The notes under the pieces: generated by a model | Told to the model about the DNA's origin: nothing | Databases searched by the model: none | What the model saw: the letters and a program-made list of their open reading frames with translations, nothing else | Source of the DNA: Ferrigenium straubiae | GTDB lineage: Bacteria; Pseudomonadota; Gammaproteobacteria; Burkholderiales; Gallionellaceae | NCBI GenBank assembly: GCA_019449655.1 | Contig: JAHQXD010000003.1 | Span: forward strand, 443,551-507,550 | DNA length: 64,000 nt | Direction: 5' to 3' | Position numbers and translations under genes: made by a program | Shown here: positions 41,737 through 50,118 of the stretch, in pieces | Layout: every line of letters begins with the position of its first letter | Numbering within the stretch: position 1 is the stretch's first letter

Positions 41737-42237
41737 TCAGGCAGCCGTTATCGTTCGCCATGCATCGAGTTTGCAGCCGTAGGGAATGGAGGCATTCGCC
41801 GGGCTGGTGGATGGCAGGCGCAGGTACTCGATGGAGACACCCTCGATGCCGGGCAGCACATGCCTGCGATAGCACTCCTCGGCCTTGGCGCCGTTGAAAA
41901 AGACACGGGTAATTTTGGAATGGCGGCGGAAGAACGCCGCGAGATCGTTCGGCGCGAGCGAGCCGTTGTCTATATCGGAGTCCAGGCTGCCCTTGCGGCG
42001 GCAGGAGTGGAGCACATCCCACAGCGCGATCCCGGCCGCCTTCAGCGCCTCGACCCTTTGTTCGTAAGGCAAAGCAGGATCGACGCCGAGCAGCTCACCC
42101 ATGATGCGCCAGAACAGGTTCTGCGGATGCGCGTAGTACTGGCCCGCACGGAGCGAAGCCTCGCCGGGCATGCTGCCGAGAATGAGGATGCGCGCGTCCG
42201 CCCTTTCGATCGGCGGGAAACTCTGGATGTGCCGCAT
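41737..42237 (-). CDS. DNA-deoxyinosine glycosylase (UDG family 6-like)
   Basis: A 166-residue uracil-DNA-glycosylase-fold protein. LILGSMPGEAS holds the catalytic-pocket loop, YYAHPQNLFWRI follows it, and the C-terminal recognition loop is RLPSTSPANAS. This pattern is the HDG group, which removes hypoxanthine (deaminated adenine) from DNA; G/U activity is also possible. I start at the ATG complement of 42235-42237; a TTG seven codons upstream also exists but is less likely. It is on the same strand as LOG and DUF2782. Confidence 0.85.
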   Translation of the reverse strand: MRHIQSFPPIERADARILILGSMPGEASLRAGQYYAHPQNLFWRIMGELLGVDPALPYEQRVEALKAAGIALWDVLHSCRRKGSLDSDIDNGSLAPNDLAAFFRRHSKITRVFFNGAKAEECYRRHVLPGIEGVSIEYLRLPSTSPANASIPYGCKLDAWRTITAA

Positions 42238-42272
42238 GAGTGGTAGGTCGGGTTTCAATCCGACAGCGACAA

Positions 42273-42989
42273 TTACAAATAAAGCTGGCGCTCGCGCTCT
42301 GCCTCCGAAGGCTCGAAGCCGCGCGTCTCGTAGTGCTTGAAAATCGCGCTGACCACGGTCTCAGGGTCGTCGATCACCTGGACCAGGTTCAGGTCTTCCG
42401 GGCTGATGACCTTCTCCTCCAGCAGCGCGGTCCTGAACCATTCGATCAGGCCGCCCCAGAAGTGGCTGCCGACCAGGATGATCGGCATCTTGCGCGTCTT
42501 GCCGGTCTGCACCAGCGTCAGCGCTTCCATCAGTTCGTCGAGCGTACCGAAGCCGCCGGGCATCACCACGTAGGCGCTGGTAAATTTCACGAACATCACC
42601 TTGCGCGCGAAGAAGTGCTGGAAGGTCTGGCTGATATTCTGGTAGGCGTTGCTGTGCTGCTCGTGCGGCAACTGGATGTTGAGGCCGACGCTCGGCGATT
42701 TGCCGTAGTAAGCGCCCTTGTTCGCAGCCTCCATGATGCCCGGGCCGCCGCCGGAGATCACCGAAAACCCGGCGTCGGAGAGCAGCCGCGCGATCTCCTC
42801 GGTGAGCTTGTAATAGGGCTGGCTGGGCTTGGTGCGCGCACTGCCGAAGATGCTGACCGCGGGATGGATGCGGTTGAGGCGTTCGGTGGCGGAGACGAAC
42901 TCTGACATAATGCCGAACACACGCCACGCCTCCTTGGAATTCCACAATTCCGGCAATGCGGAGACGGGCAGCTTGGACGGGATGTTCAT
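42273..42989 (-). CDS. LOG family protein (nucleoside 5'-monophosphate phosphoribohydrolase)
   Basis: A 238-residue protein with the family pair SGGGPGIMEAANKGAY and VVMPGGFGTLDELMEAL (the PGGxGTxxE motif). LOG enzymes split cytokinin or purine ribose 5'-phosphates; many bacterial copies are labelled lysine decarboxylase in error. The start ATG (42987-42989) gives MNIPSKLPVSALPEL. Divergent from polA with only 35 bases between them, so the two promoters must overlap or lie in the genes. It ends 35 bases before the glycosylase. Confidence 0.93.
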   Translation of the reverse strand: MNIPSKLPVSALPELWNSKEAWRVFGIMSEFVSATERLNRIHPAVSIFGSARTKPSQPYYKLTEEIARLLSDAGFSVISGGGPGIMEAANKGAYYGKSPSVGLNIQLPHEQHSNAYQNISQTFQHFFARKVMFVKFTSAYVVMPGGFGTLDELMEALTLVQTGKTRKMPIILVGSHFWGGLIEWFRTALLEEKVISPEDLNLVQVIDDPETVVSAIFKHYETRGFEPSEAERERQLYL

Positions 42990-43024
42990 GTAATGACCTT
43001 TTGCAGAAAATTGAAACGAATGAA

Positions 43025-45835
43025 ATGAGTTCCGCTAAAACAAACGAAGCGAGCTTCGCTAAAACCTTGCTCCTCGTGGACGGCTCGTCCTTCCTGTACC
43101 GCGCGTTCCATGCGATGCCGGATTTGCGCAACCACGAGGGCTTTCCGACCGGCGCGATCTACGGCGTGCTCAACATGCTGCGCAAGTTACGCCATGATTT
43201 CCCGGCGGATTATAGCCTGTGCGTATTTGACGCAAAAGGCAAAACCTTCCGCAACGACCTTTACCCCGACTACAAGGCGCACCGCCCGCCGATGCCGGAC
43301 GACCTCGCGCGCCAGATCGCGCCGCTGCACGAGGCAATCGCCGCCTCCGGTTGGAACCTGCTGATGCTGGAAGGCGTGGAGGCAGACGACGTGATAGGCA
43401 CGCTCACCTCGCAGGCCGAACGGGACGGGGTGCGCTGCATCGTCGCAACCGGCGACAAGGACCTCGCGCAACTGGTCAATGAGCATGTGACGCTGGTCAA
43501 TACCATGAGCAATGAGACGCTGGACGTGGCTGGCGTTTCCGCCAAGTTCGGCGTGGAACCTACGCGCATCGTGGACTACCTGACGCTCACCGGCGATCCG
43601 GTGGACAACGTGCCGGGCGTGGAGAAGGTCGGCCCCAAGACGGCGGCGAAATGGCTCGCTCAATACGGCACGCTGGATAATTTGATTGCGCACACCAGCG
43701 AGATCGGCGGCGTGGTCGGCGAGAATTTACGCCGCGCACTCGACTGGTTGCCGCAGGCGCGACGGCTGCTCACGGTGAAATGCGACGTGGCGCTACCGTA
43801 TGCCTACAGCGAACTGGCCCCGCCTGCCCCAGATACGGAGCAACTGCGCAGCCTTTATGAACACTTCGATTTCAAGTCATGGCTGCGCGAACTATCACTC
43901 CCCTCCCCCGCAGGCGGGGGAGGGGCTGGGGGAGAGGGCAGTCGATTCAACACTGCAACTCCTCCTTCAGCCCTCTCCCCAACCCTCTCCCGCGAGCGGG
44001 AGAGGGAGCACGAAGCGGCTGTTGCCAATGAAGGCCACTACGAATGCATCCTCACCGAAGCGCAACTCGACGCCTGGCTCGAAAAGCTGCTTGCCGCCGA
44101 GCTGGTCTCGCTGGATACCGAGACCACCGGCCTCGACGTGATGGACGCGCAACTGGTCGGCATCTCGTTTTCCATCGAACCGCACCACGCCGCCTACCTG
44201 CCGCTCGCGCATCGCTACCCCGGCGCGCCGGACCAGCTCAGGCGCGACCACGCCCTGCAGAAACTCAAGCCCTGGCTGGGGAGCGCGCGGCACAGGAAGC
44301 TCGGGCAGAACCTCAAGTTCGACCTGCACATCTTCGCCAATCACGGCATCGCGCTCGCGGGCATCCACGACGACACGCTGCTGCAATCCTACGTGCTGGA
44401 GTCGCACCGGCCGCACGAACTGGGCAACCTCGCGCTACGCCACCTCGGCCTCGCCACGATCGGCTATGCCGACGTGGTCGGCAAGGGCGCGAAGCAGATC
44501 TGTTTCGACCAGGTCGATCTCGACACCGCCACGCGCTACGCCGCCGAGGATGCCGACATCACGCTGCAACTGCACCGGGCACTCGCACCGCAGATCGAGG
44601 CGCAGAGCGGGTTGCGGCATGTGTACCGGGACATCGAGCTGCCGACCATGCAGGTGCTCTACAAGATGGAACGCAACGGCGTGCTGCTCGACTGCAATCT
44701 GCTGAGAATCCAGAGCCGCGAACTGGGCGAGAAACTCATCGCGCTGGAGGCGAAGGCATTTGATGCCGCCGGGCAGCCGTTCAACCTCAATTCGCCGAAG
44801 CAGCTCCGGGAAATCCTGTTCGACAAGCTCGGCCTGCCGGCAAAGAAGAAGACGCCGAGCGGCGACCCGTCCACCGACGAAGAGGTCCTGCAGGAGCTCG
44901 CGCTCGACTATCCGCTGCCGAAAATCCTGCTCGACTATCGCGGCATGGCGAAACTCAAGTCCACCTACACCGACAAGCTGCCGCAGATGGTGGATCGCAC
45001 CACCGGCCGCGTGCACACCAGCTACTCGCAGGCGGTCGCGGTCACCGGGCGGCTCGCCTCATCCGATCCCAACTTGCAAAACATCCCAATCCGTACCGCC
45101 GAGGGCCGGCGCATCCGCGAGGCGTTCGTGGCACCCACGGGCTCGCGCATCGTCTCCGCCGACTACTCGCAGATCGAGCTGCGCATCATGGCACACCTCT
45201 CCGGCGACGCAGGGCTGCTGCAGGCCTTCGCCAACAACGAGGACATCCACCGCGCCACCGCCGCCGAAATCTTCATGGTCACACCCAATGAGGTGGACAG
45301 CGAACAGCGCCGCTACGCCAAGGTCATCAACTTCGGCCTGATCTACGGCATGTCCGCCTTCGGCCTCGCCAAGCAGCTCGGCATCGAGCGCGGCGCAGCA
45401 ACCGCCTACATCGACCGCTACTTCGCGCGCTATCCCGGCGTCGCCGATTACATGCAACGCACCCGCGAGCAGGCCAAACAGCAGGGCTACGTCGAGACCG
45501 TGTTCGGCCGCCGCCTGTGGCTGCCCGAGATCAACGCGAGCAACGGCATGAAGCGCCAGGCCGCCGAACGCGCCGCGATCAACGCGCCGATGCAGGGCAC
45601 CGCGGCGGATTTGATCAAGCTCGCGATGATCGCCGTGCAGCACTGGCTGGAAACAGAAAAGCTAAAGACGCGCCTCATCATGCAGGTGCACGACGAACTG
45701 GTGCTCGAAGTGCCGGAGAGCGAGCTGCCGCACGTGAAGGAGAAACTGCGCGACCTGATGTGCCATGTCGCCGAACTCAATGTGCCGCTGGAGGTGGGGT
45801 TGGGCGTGGGCGGGAACTGGGATGAGGCGCACTAA
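43025..45835 (+). CDS. polA: DNA polymerase I
   Basis: Repair and Okazaki-fragment polymerase with three activities: 5'-3' exonuclease (LLLVDGSSFLYRAFHA; residues 1-290), 3'-5' exonuclease (SLDTETTGLDVM; about 350-540) and polymerase (DYSQIELRIMAHLSG, YAKVINFGLIYG, MQVHDELVLEVP). Length 936 residues. The linker between the first two domains (residues about 292-332) is enlarged by two inverted palindromic repeats that keep the frame and encode Pro/Gly/Arg/Glu-rich peptide. The ATG at 43025 is favoured; an upstream extension to 42956 has no support. The first codons also hold a small palindrome (cgaagcgagcttcg, 43043-43056). Confidence 0.97.
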   Translation: MSSAKTNEASFAKTLLLVDGSSFLYRAFHAMPDLRNHEGFPTGAIYGVLNMLRKLRHDFPADYSLCVFDAKGKTFRNDLYPDYKAHRPPMPDDLARQIAPLHEAIAASGWNLLMLEGVEADDVIGTLTSQAERDGVRCIVATGDKDLAQLVNEHVTLVNTMSNETLDVAGVSAKFGVEPTRIVDYLTLTGDPVDNVPGVEKVGPKTAAKWLAQYGTLDNLIAHTSEIGGVVGENLRRALDWLPQARRLLTVKCDVALPYAYSELAPPAPDTEQLRSLYEHFDFKSWLRELSLPSPAGGGGAGGEGSRFNTATPPSALSPTLSREREREHEAAVANEGHYECILTEAQLDAWLEKLLAAELVSLDTETTGLDVMDAQLVGISFSIEPHHAAYLPLAHRYPGAPDQLRRDHALQKLKPWLGSARHRKLGQNLKFDLHIFANHGIALAGIHDDTLLQSYVLESHRPHELGNLALRHLGLATIGYADVVGKGAKQICFDQVDLDTATRYAAEDADITLQLHRALAPQIEAQSGLRHVYRDIELPTMQVLYKMERNGVLLDCNLLRIQSRELGEKLIALEAKAFDAAGQPFNLNSPKQLREILFDKLGLPAKKKTPSGDPSTDEEVLQELALDYPLPKILLDYRGMAKLKSTYTDKLPQMVDRTTGRVHTSYSQAVAVTGRLASSDPNLQNIPIRTAEGRRIREAFVAPTGSRIVSADYSQIELRIMAHLSGDAGLLQAFANNEDIHRATAAEIFMVTPNEVDSEQRRYAKVINFGLIYGMSAFGLAKQLGIERGAATAYIDRYFARYPGVADYMQRTREQAKQQGYVETVFGRRLWLPEINASNGMKRQAAERAAINAPMQGTAADLIKLAMIAVQHWLETEKLKTRLIMQVHDELVLEVPESELPHVKEKLRDLMCHVAELNVPLEVGLGVGGNWDEAH
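43899..44018 (+). repeat. Pair of palindromic repeats in frame inside polA
   Basis: Unit one (43899-43940) contains ctcccctcccccgcaggcgg and then gggaggggctgggggagaggg; unit two (43969-44018) contains agccctctccccaaccctct and then cccgcgagcgggagaggg. Each is a hairpin, and the two units are inverted with respect to each other. All 120 bases stay in the polA frame. Confidence 0.8.
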
Positions 45836-45842
45836 GTTTGCG

Positions 45843-45902
45843 ATGGAGCGCAGCGATACCCAACAATTGCAGCGATGGGTATCGTGCTGCTCAACATCCT
45901 AC
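45843..45902. repeat. Hairpin-forming dispersed repeat after polA
   Basis: The perfect arms cgataccca (45854-45862) and tgggtatcg (45876-45884) are flanked by ggagcgcag and caacatcctacgg, the layout of the common 'ggtatcgctgcgctcaacccatcctacg' repeat of betaproteobacteria. It may serve as a weak transcription end after polA but has no T run. The rest of the 146-base gap to the next gene is AT-rich and empty. Confidence 0.6.
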
Positions 45903-45981
45903 GGTTGCTTGATATTCATTTTGATTCACGGCACGATGCGCAGATGAAAATATTTTTTCGACAACTCCGTTAGAGGTTTCA

Positions 45982-46377
45982 ATGGAATGCCCATACTGCG
46001 ACTCTAACCACACGAGAGCATTTCGCATCGTGTATGAGGAAGGCTCATCAACGCATGGTGAGTATCAATCTGAACTCAGTTACCGTTGTCGCCCCCCTTG
46101 GCTAGACACCGAGATTAATAGGGCATATCTTTGGGCCATCGGCATAGTCTCTGCTATAGCCGCTGTTAAAGTTAGCCGCTTCGCAGGTACATGGTGGTGG
46201 GGTGTCGGCACCTTTGCCTTATTGTTTTTAGTGTTTATCACTATTTGGAAAATGACAGTTGAAAAAAGACGATTAAGGCAATATCACTCGCGTCGTGAAG
46301 CGTGGGAAAAGTCATGGGTCTGCATGAAGTGCGGAGAAGCCTTTTTCATTGAACAGCCGCACTCGCACTGTCTCTAG
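45982..46377 (+). CDS. Unknown membrane protein with split zinc-ribbon ends
   Basis: Not recognised. The 131-residue protein has CPYC at residues 3-6 and a second pair CMKC near residue 114, with His-rich ends, so the two ends could form one zinc ribbon. Two hydrophobic helices lie between them (AYLWAIGIVSAIAAVKV and WWWGVGTFALLFLVFITIW). The helical hairpin would leave both cysteine pairs on the same side of the membrane. Codon use is AT-rich compared with polA, suggesting a recent arrival. It stands alone, with repeats on both sides of the two-gene group. Confidence 0.6.
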   Translation: MECPYCDSNHTRAFRIVYEEGSSTHGEYQSELSYRCRPPWLDTEINRAYLWAIGIVSAIAAVKVSRFAGTWWWGVGTFALLFLVFITIWKMTVEKRRLRQYHSRREAWEKSWVCMKCGEAFFIEQPHSHCL

Positions 46378-46467
46378 TATTTTCGGCAAATGGGTATGCA
46401 CAGAAAATCACGCAGGTTGGTTACCTTCGCGTTAGGCTCCATCACAGTAAACTTCCGAGGTATCACC

Positions 46468-46866
46468 ATGATCCAAAACTTCCGCACCATTTTGATCGCC
46501 TTTTTCGCCCTTTTCTTTATACCCATCGGTGCGGCGGTCGCCTCACCAACACTTGTTGGAACGTATGCGATCATGAACCACGGAAAGCTCGTTGAATTCA
46601 TCCGCGTCGAAAAGAGTGGCCCCGGCTATGTGCTTTTTGAGAAGCAATCCGGAAAGTGGCGGCGACCCGTGGAGGTCAAGCCAGCTTCAGAGTCTCAGCT
46701 TGAGGCTATGCTCAAACATCCAGTTACAGTCCAATTTACGGGACTCACAAGCAAAAAAATTGGTATTTTTCAGGTTCCAAAGGGTTGGAAATCCGGCAAG
46801 TTTGTCTGCTCTACCGGCTATTGGTTGGCGACTGTTCTCGGCCCTGTTGAGCTACACAAGCAATAA
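46468..46866 (+). CDS. Unknown exported protein
   Basis: Not recognised. A 132-residue protein with a clear signal peptide (MIQNFRTILIAFFALFFIP then GAAVA), followed by a strand-rich domain containing TYAIMNHGKLVEFIRVEKSG and PKGWKSGKFVCSTGYWL. A single cysteine remains after cleavage. The ATG at 46468 follows a purine-rich cgaggt; an upstream ATG at 46390 would put the signal sequence in the interior. Composition is AT-richer than the chromosome, like its neighbour. Confidence 0.55.
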   Translation: MIQNFRTILIAFFALFFIPIGAAVASPTLVGTYAIMNHGKLVEFIRVEKSGPGYVLFEKQSGKWRRPVEVKPASESQLEAMLKHPVTVQFTGLTSKKIGIFQVPKGWKSGKFVCSTGYWLATVLGPVELHKQ

Positions 46867-46904
46867 ATCTGCATAAGCTAGCTAACCCGCAAAGGGTAGC
46901 CCAC

Positions 46905-46983
46905 GTAGGGCGCAATAACCAGCGGGCATTGCGCCGGGTGTAATTTTCATGCTGTGCAATGCGCTGCGCTTATTGCACCCTAC
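46905..46983. repeat. Inverted repeat pair (gtagggYgcaataa family)
   Basis: Left arm gtagggcgcaataaccagcg begins at 46905 and continues ggcattgcgcc. Right arm tgcaatgcgctgcgcttatt (46955-46974), followed by gcaccctac, is its imperfect reverse complement. The unit GTAGGGTGCAATAAGCG...GCATTGCACC is a known dispersed type in related genomes (from memory). It lies between the two AT-rich orphan genes and a minus-strand gene. Confidence 0.7.
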
Positions 46984-47003
46984 ATGCTGACACCCCGCGC
47001 ATG

Positions 47004-47396
47004 CTACTCCCCCTGCTGCCGCTTCAACTCTCTGATCCGTTCCAGCAGCGCCTTGCGCTCTTTCTCCAGCTCCAGATAGTTCACCGAAAGGCTCTTCAGG
47101 TCGTCGGTGTAGCGCTGGATGCGCCGCTCGCGCTCCATCTGTGCGCGCACGACATCGTCGTAGTTCGGCGGGGGCGTGTTGATGTCCGTGCCGTAGGGGT
47201 GATGGCCCATGGGCGGCGCGCCTTCCTGCACTTCCATGCGGCGCAGCTCCAGGGTCATCTGGTAGCCCTGGTACATGGACTGCTGTTCCTGGCGCACGGC
47301 GCCCAGCTCGGCTTCGAACCGGCTCAGCTCGTCCTGCGTCCCGGCGCATGCGACGGCCGATGCGAACGACAACAGGAAGAAAAGGATGTGTTTCAT
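47004..47396 (-). CDS. Exported coiled-coil protein, unknown function
   Basis: A 130-residue protein with a signal peptide (MKHILFFLLSFASAVACAG). Two coiled-coil stretches (about residues 22-55 and 85-128, rich in E, R, Q and L) flank a Pro/His/Tyr-rich hinge (APPMGHHPYGTDINTPPPNY). No family known to me. The ATG at 47394-47396 is chosen because it starts the signal peptide; the frame is open further upstream. It stands alone on this strand. Confidence 0.7.
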   Translation of the reverse strand: MKHILFFLLSFASAVACAGTQDELSRFEAELGAVRQEQQSMYQGYQMTLELRRMEVQEGAPPMGHHPYGTDINTPPPNYDDVVRAQMERERRIQRYTDDLKSLSVNYLELEKERKALLERIRELKRQQGE

Positions 47397-47544
47397 GGTG
47401 GCTCCCAGGCACAAAGCTTGCGGGCGGTTCGATAGGGCGGATTGTGCAGGCATATCGGCCGTACCGCACTAAGCAATACTATGTATCGCCCGCCCCGGCG
47501 TGGCGTGCTACCGTTCCCCAAACATCCGCAGAACGGAGGCTGGA

Positions 47545-48081
47545 ATGGCGAAAAAAACGTTTCCATTAGCCAATGTCTACAAGCTGCTCGAGCCGGGCCC
47601 GGTGGTGATGGTCGCGACCGCGCGCAAGGGGCGCGCCAACGTCATGAGCATGTCGTGGCTGACGATGATGGAGTTCACGCCGCCGCTTATCGGCGTCGTG
47701 ATCAGCGGCAACAACTACAGCTTCGACGCGCTGGTGAAGACTAAGGAATGCGTGATCGGTATCCCGACCGCAGACCTGGCGCAGACGGTGGTGAAGGTCG
47801 GCAGCGTGACCGGAGCCAAAATCGACAAGTTCGCAAAATTCGGCCTGACGCCGCTGCCCGCCGCGAAGGTGCAGGCGCCGCTGATCGCCGAGTGCTACGC
47901 CAACCTCGAATGCCGGATATACGACAGCCGCTTGGTGAACAAATACAATTTTTTCGTACTCGAGGTGGTCAAGGCGTGGATCGACCCGGCGCGGAAAGAC
48001 CCGCGCACGCTGCACCATCGCGGCCGCGGCCTGTTCGCCATCGACGGCGAGACGATCAAGCTGCCGTTCGACAAGCCATGA
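47545..48081 (+). CDS. Flavin reductase family protein (FMN-binding split barrel)
   Basis: A 178-residue protein of the flavin-reductase-like/flavoredoxin group. PGPVVMVATARKGRANVMSM at the start and PPLIGVVISGNNYSFDAL follow the pattern for FMN phosphate binding; ECVIGIPTADLAQTVVKVGS follows. It probably reduces flavin or acts as an electron carrier; the donor is unknown. A strong ribosome binding site (cggagg, 47533-47538) fixes the ATG at 47545. It overlaps the DUF3617 gene by four bases. Confidence 0.88.
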   Translation: MAKKTFPLANVYKLLEPGPVVMVATARKGRANVMSMSWLTMMEFTPPLIGVVISGNNYSFDALVKTKECVIGIPTADLAQTVVKVGSVTGAKIDKFAKFGLTPLPAAKVQAPLIAECYANLECRIYDSRLVNKYNFFVLEVVKAWIDPARKDPRTLHHRGRGLFAIDGETIKLPFDKP

Positions 48082-48515
48082 ACCTCCGGGGCAGACAGAT
48101 CATTGCCGGTATGCTGCTGGCGATCATGGGCACTGCGACCCTTGCCGCGGACATCCAGCCGGGGCTGTGGGAACTGGTCGTGGAAAGCCGGATTGCCGCC
48201 GCTCCCGGTTTCTCTCCCGAACCCGTCACGATGCAGCAGTGCCTGACGGAGCTGGACGCGCAAGACCCTTCCCGCATTCTCGGCGGCGTGTCGAATCCGG
48301 GTGCGACGAATTGCACGTATACCGAGAAGAGCAGCAGCGGCAACGTGTTCCGTTTCAGGATGGAGTGCGCCGGCTCGCTCGGCATCCAGGCCAGGGGCGA
48401 GATTGCTTACTCGGCCTCGGCCATGGACGGCCGCATCGTCACCGTGGCGGGCACGGCGGGGCAGCCGACCGAATTGCAGAGCCGGATCACGGCTCGCCGG
48501 CTGGGTGGCTGCTGA
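48078..48515 (+). CDS. DUF3617 exported protein
   Basis: A 145-residue protein with a signal peptide (GRQIIAGMLLAIMGTATLAA), then IQPGLWELVVESR, the typical DUF3617 opening, and paired cysteines (QQCL, NCTYT, MECAG). Function unknown; usually periplasmic. The ATG at 48078 overlaps the flavin reductase stop (ATGA). It ends one base before the PQQ-dehydrogenase gene, so the three form an operon. Confidence 0.85.
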   Translation: MNLRGRQIIAGMLLAIMGTATLAADIQPGLWELVVESRIAAAPGFSPEPVTMQQCLTELDAQDPSRILGGVSNPGATNCTYTEKSSSGNVFRFRMECAGSLGIQARGEIAYSASAMDGRIVTVAGTAGQPTELQSRITARRLGGC

Positions 48516-48516
48516 C

Positions 48517-49614
48517 ATGGTGAAAAAATCGGTTGTCTGCACCCTGCTGCTGGCTGCCAGCCTGAACGCTTTCGGCCTCGAACTGCCGCTGGACAAGATC
48601 AAGCTGCCGCCCGGTTTCAAAATCAGCCTGTATGCCGACAACGTGCCCGGCGCGCGCTCGATGGCGCTGGGGCCGGGCGGCACGCTGTTTGTCGGCACGC
48701 GCGGCACGAGGGTTTACGCGCTGCCCAACCGCAGGCACGGCAAGCACGCCGACGAGGTCATCGTTCTCGCCGACAAGCTCGATACGCCGAACGGCGTGGC
48801 GTTCCGCGACGGCGCGCTGTTTGTTGCGGAGGTGAACCGCATCCTGCGCTACGATAACATCGAGTCGCGCCTCTACACTCCGCCCCGGCCGGCGGTGGTC
48901 AACGACAGCTTCCCGGACGACACGCACCACGGCTGGAAATTCATCCGCTTCGGCCCCGACGGGATGCTCTACGTGCCGGTGGGCGCGCCGTGCAACATCT
49001 GCGAGCCCGACCCGGCGCGCTACGCCGCGATCTTCCGCATGAAGCCGGACGGCACGGCGCTGGAGCAGTATGCGCGCGGCGTGCGCAACACGGTGGGCTT
49101 CGACTGGGATCCCGATACCGGCGAGTTGTGGTTCACCGACAACGGGCGCGACTGGATGGGCAACAACGCGCCGCCGGACGAACTGAACCATGCGCCGCGT
49201 CCCGGCATGCACTTCGGCTATCCGTACTGCCACGGCAAGGCGGTCGCCGACAAGGACTTCGGCGGCAAGCGCGCCTGCGGCGAATTCACGCCCGCCGCGA
49301 TGGAGTTGGGGCCGCATGTGGCCTCGCTGGGGATGCGCTTCTACACCGGCAGGATGTTCCCGGAAAGTTACCGCAAGCAGATCTTCATCGCCGAGCACGG
49401 CTCGTGGAACCGCATCCCGCCCCTAGGCTACCGCATCACGCTGGTGCGGCGGGAAAACGGCAAGGCGGCAAGCTACGAAGTGTTCGCGGAAGGCTGGCTC
49501 AGCGGGCTGGCGGCGTGGGGAAGGCCGGTAGACGTAGAGGTGATGCCCGACGGCGCGCTGCTCGTGTCGGACGACAAGGCAGGAGTGATCTACCGCATCA
49601 GCTACGGGGAATAG
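48517..49614 (+). CDS. PQQ-dependent sugar (sorbosone/glucose) dehydrogenase-like beta-propeller
   Basis: A 365-residue periplasmic protein with a signal peptide (MVKKSVVCTLLLAASLNAFG). It is a six-bladed propeller of the soluble-glucose-dehydrogenase family, showing GWKFIRFGPDGMLYVPVG, NTVGFDWDPDTGELWFTDNGRD and FIAEHGSWNRIPPLGYRI, the blade-edge motifs that carry PQQ and Ca2+ ligands. A CNIC pair follows GAP and is common in this subgroup. Substrate unknown; no PQQ synthesis genes are in the window. The ATG at 48517 follows the DUF3617 stop by one base. Confidence 0.87.
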   Translation: MVKKSVVCTLLLAASLNAFGLELPLDKIKLPPGFKISLYADNVPGARSMALGPGGTLFVGTRGTRVYALPNRRHGKHADEVIVLADKLDTPNGVAFRDGALFVAEVNRILRYDNIESRLYTPPRPAVVNDSFPDDTHHGWKFIRFGPDGMLYVPVGAPCNICEPDPARYAAIFRMKPDGTALEQYARGVRNTVGFDWDPDTGELWFTDNGRDWMGNNAPPDELNHAPRPGMHFGYPYCHGKAVADKDFGGKRACGEFTPAAMELGPHVASLGMRFYTGRMFPESYRKQIFIAEHGSWNRIPPLGYRITLVRRENGKAASYEVFAEGWLSGLAAWGRPVDVEVMPDGALLVSDDKAGVIYRISYGE

Positions 49615-49618
49615 CCGG

Positions 49619-50029
49619 TCAGGAAGCCCGCAGCCGCACCATCTCCCCGTCGCGGTTGAAGGCGAGGTAGTTGCCGATGCTGCCGACCTGGATGGACTTG
49701 ACCATCTCCTTCAGCGGCTCTTCCGCTTCGACGCTTTCCGTCACATCCGCGGATTTTGCGGACATGCAGGCTACGAACGCGATGTCCCAGTCTTTTTCCG
49801 TGTGACGGGATTCCTCGACTAGGGTCGCAAAATCTACCCGGTTACTTGCCAGCTTATCCACGACCATTACCGGCATCAGGGCGCCGCCTTTACGCGCCTT
49901 GAATTGCTCCTGCTGGTCCTGGGTGGATTCGCCCGGCAACTCGGCCTTGGCAAACACGAACAGCATGCGCTGCGGCGTAGGTTGCGTGTTCGCGGCATTC
50001 AGCAAATCTTCGTAACTCGATATGTTCAC
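49619..50029 (-). CDS. Conserved protein of unknown function (often mislabelled ribonucleotide reductase subunit)
   Basis: A 136-residue cytoplasmic protein beginning MNISSYEDLLNAANTQPTPQRMLFVFAKAELPGE. I recall this family in betaproteobacterial genomes under the label 'ribonucleotide reductase subunit alpha', which nothing in its length or motifs supports. It has the segments GGALMPVMVVDK and DWDIAFVACMS. No membrane helix or signal peptide. Convergent with the PQQ-dehydrogenase gene, five bases apart. Confidence 0.8.
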   Translation of the reverse strand: MNISSYEDLLNAANTQPTPQRMLFVFAKAELPGESTQDQQEQFKARKGGALMPVMVVDKLASNRVDFATLVEESRHTEKDWDIAFVACMSAKSADVTESVEAEEPLKEMVKSIQVGSIGNYLAFNRDGEMVRLRAS

Positions 50030-50118
50030 GGCGTATGGCCTTTCAATAAAATATTCGCGGATTATATTTCACTATCGCCGCATAACCCAGCGGCAAACGA
50101 CCTTTGTTCCCTCGCGCG

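Noticed and set aside
49619..50029. Ribonucleotide reductase subunit
   Set aside because: The label is common for this family, but 136 residues with no RNR motif cannot be an RNR subunit.
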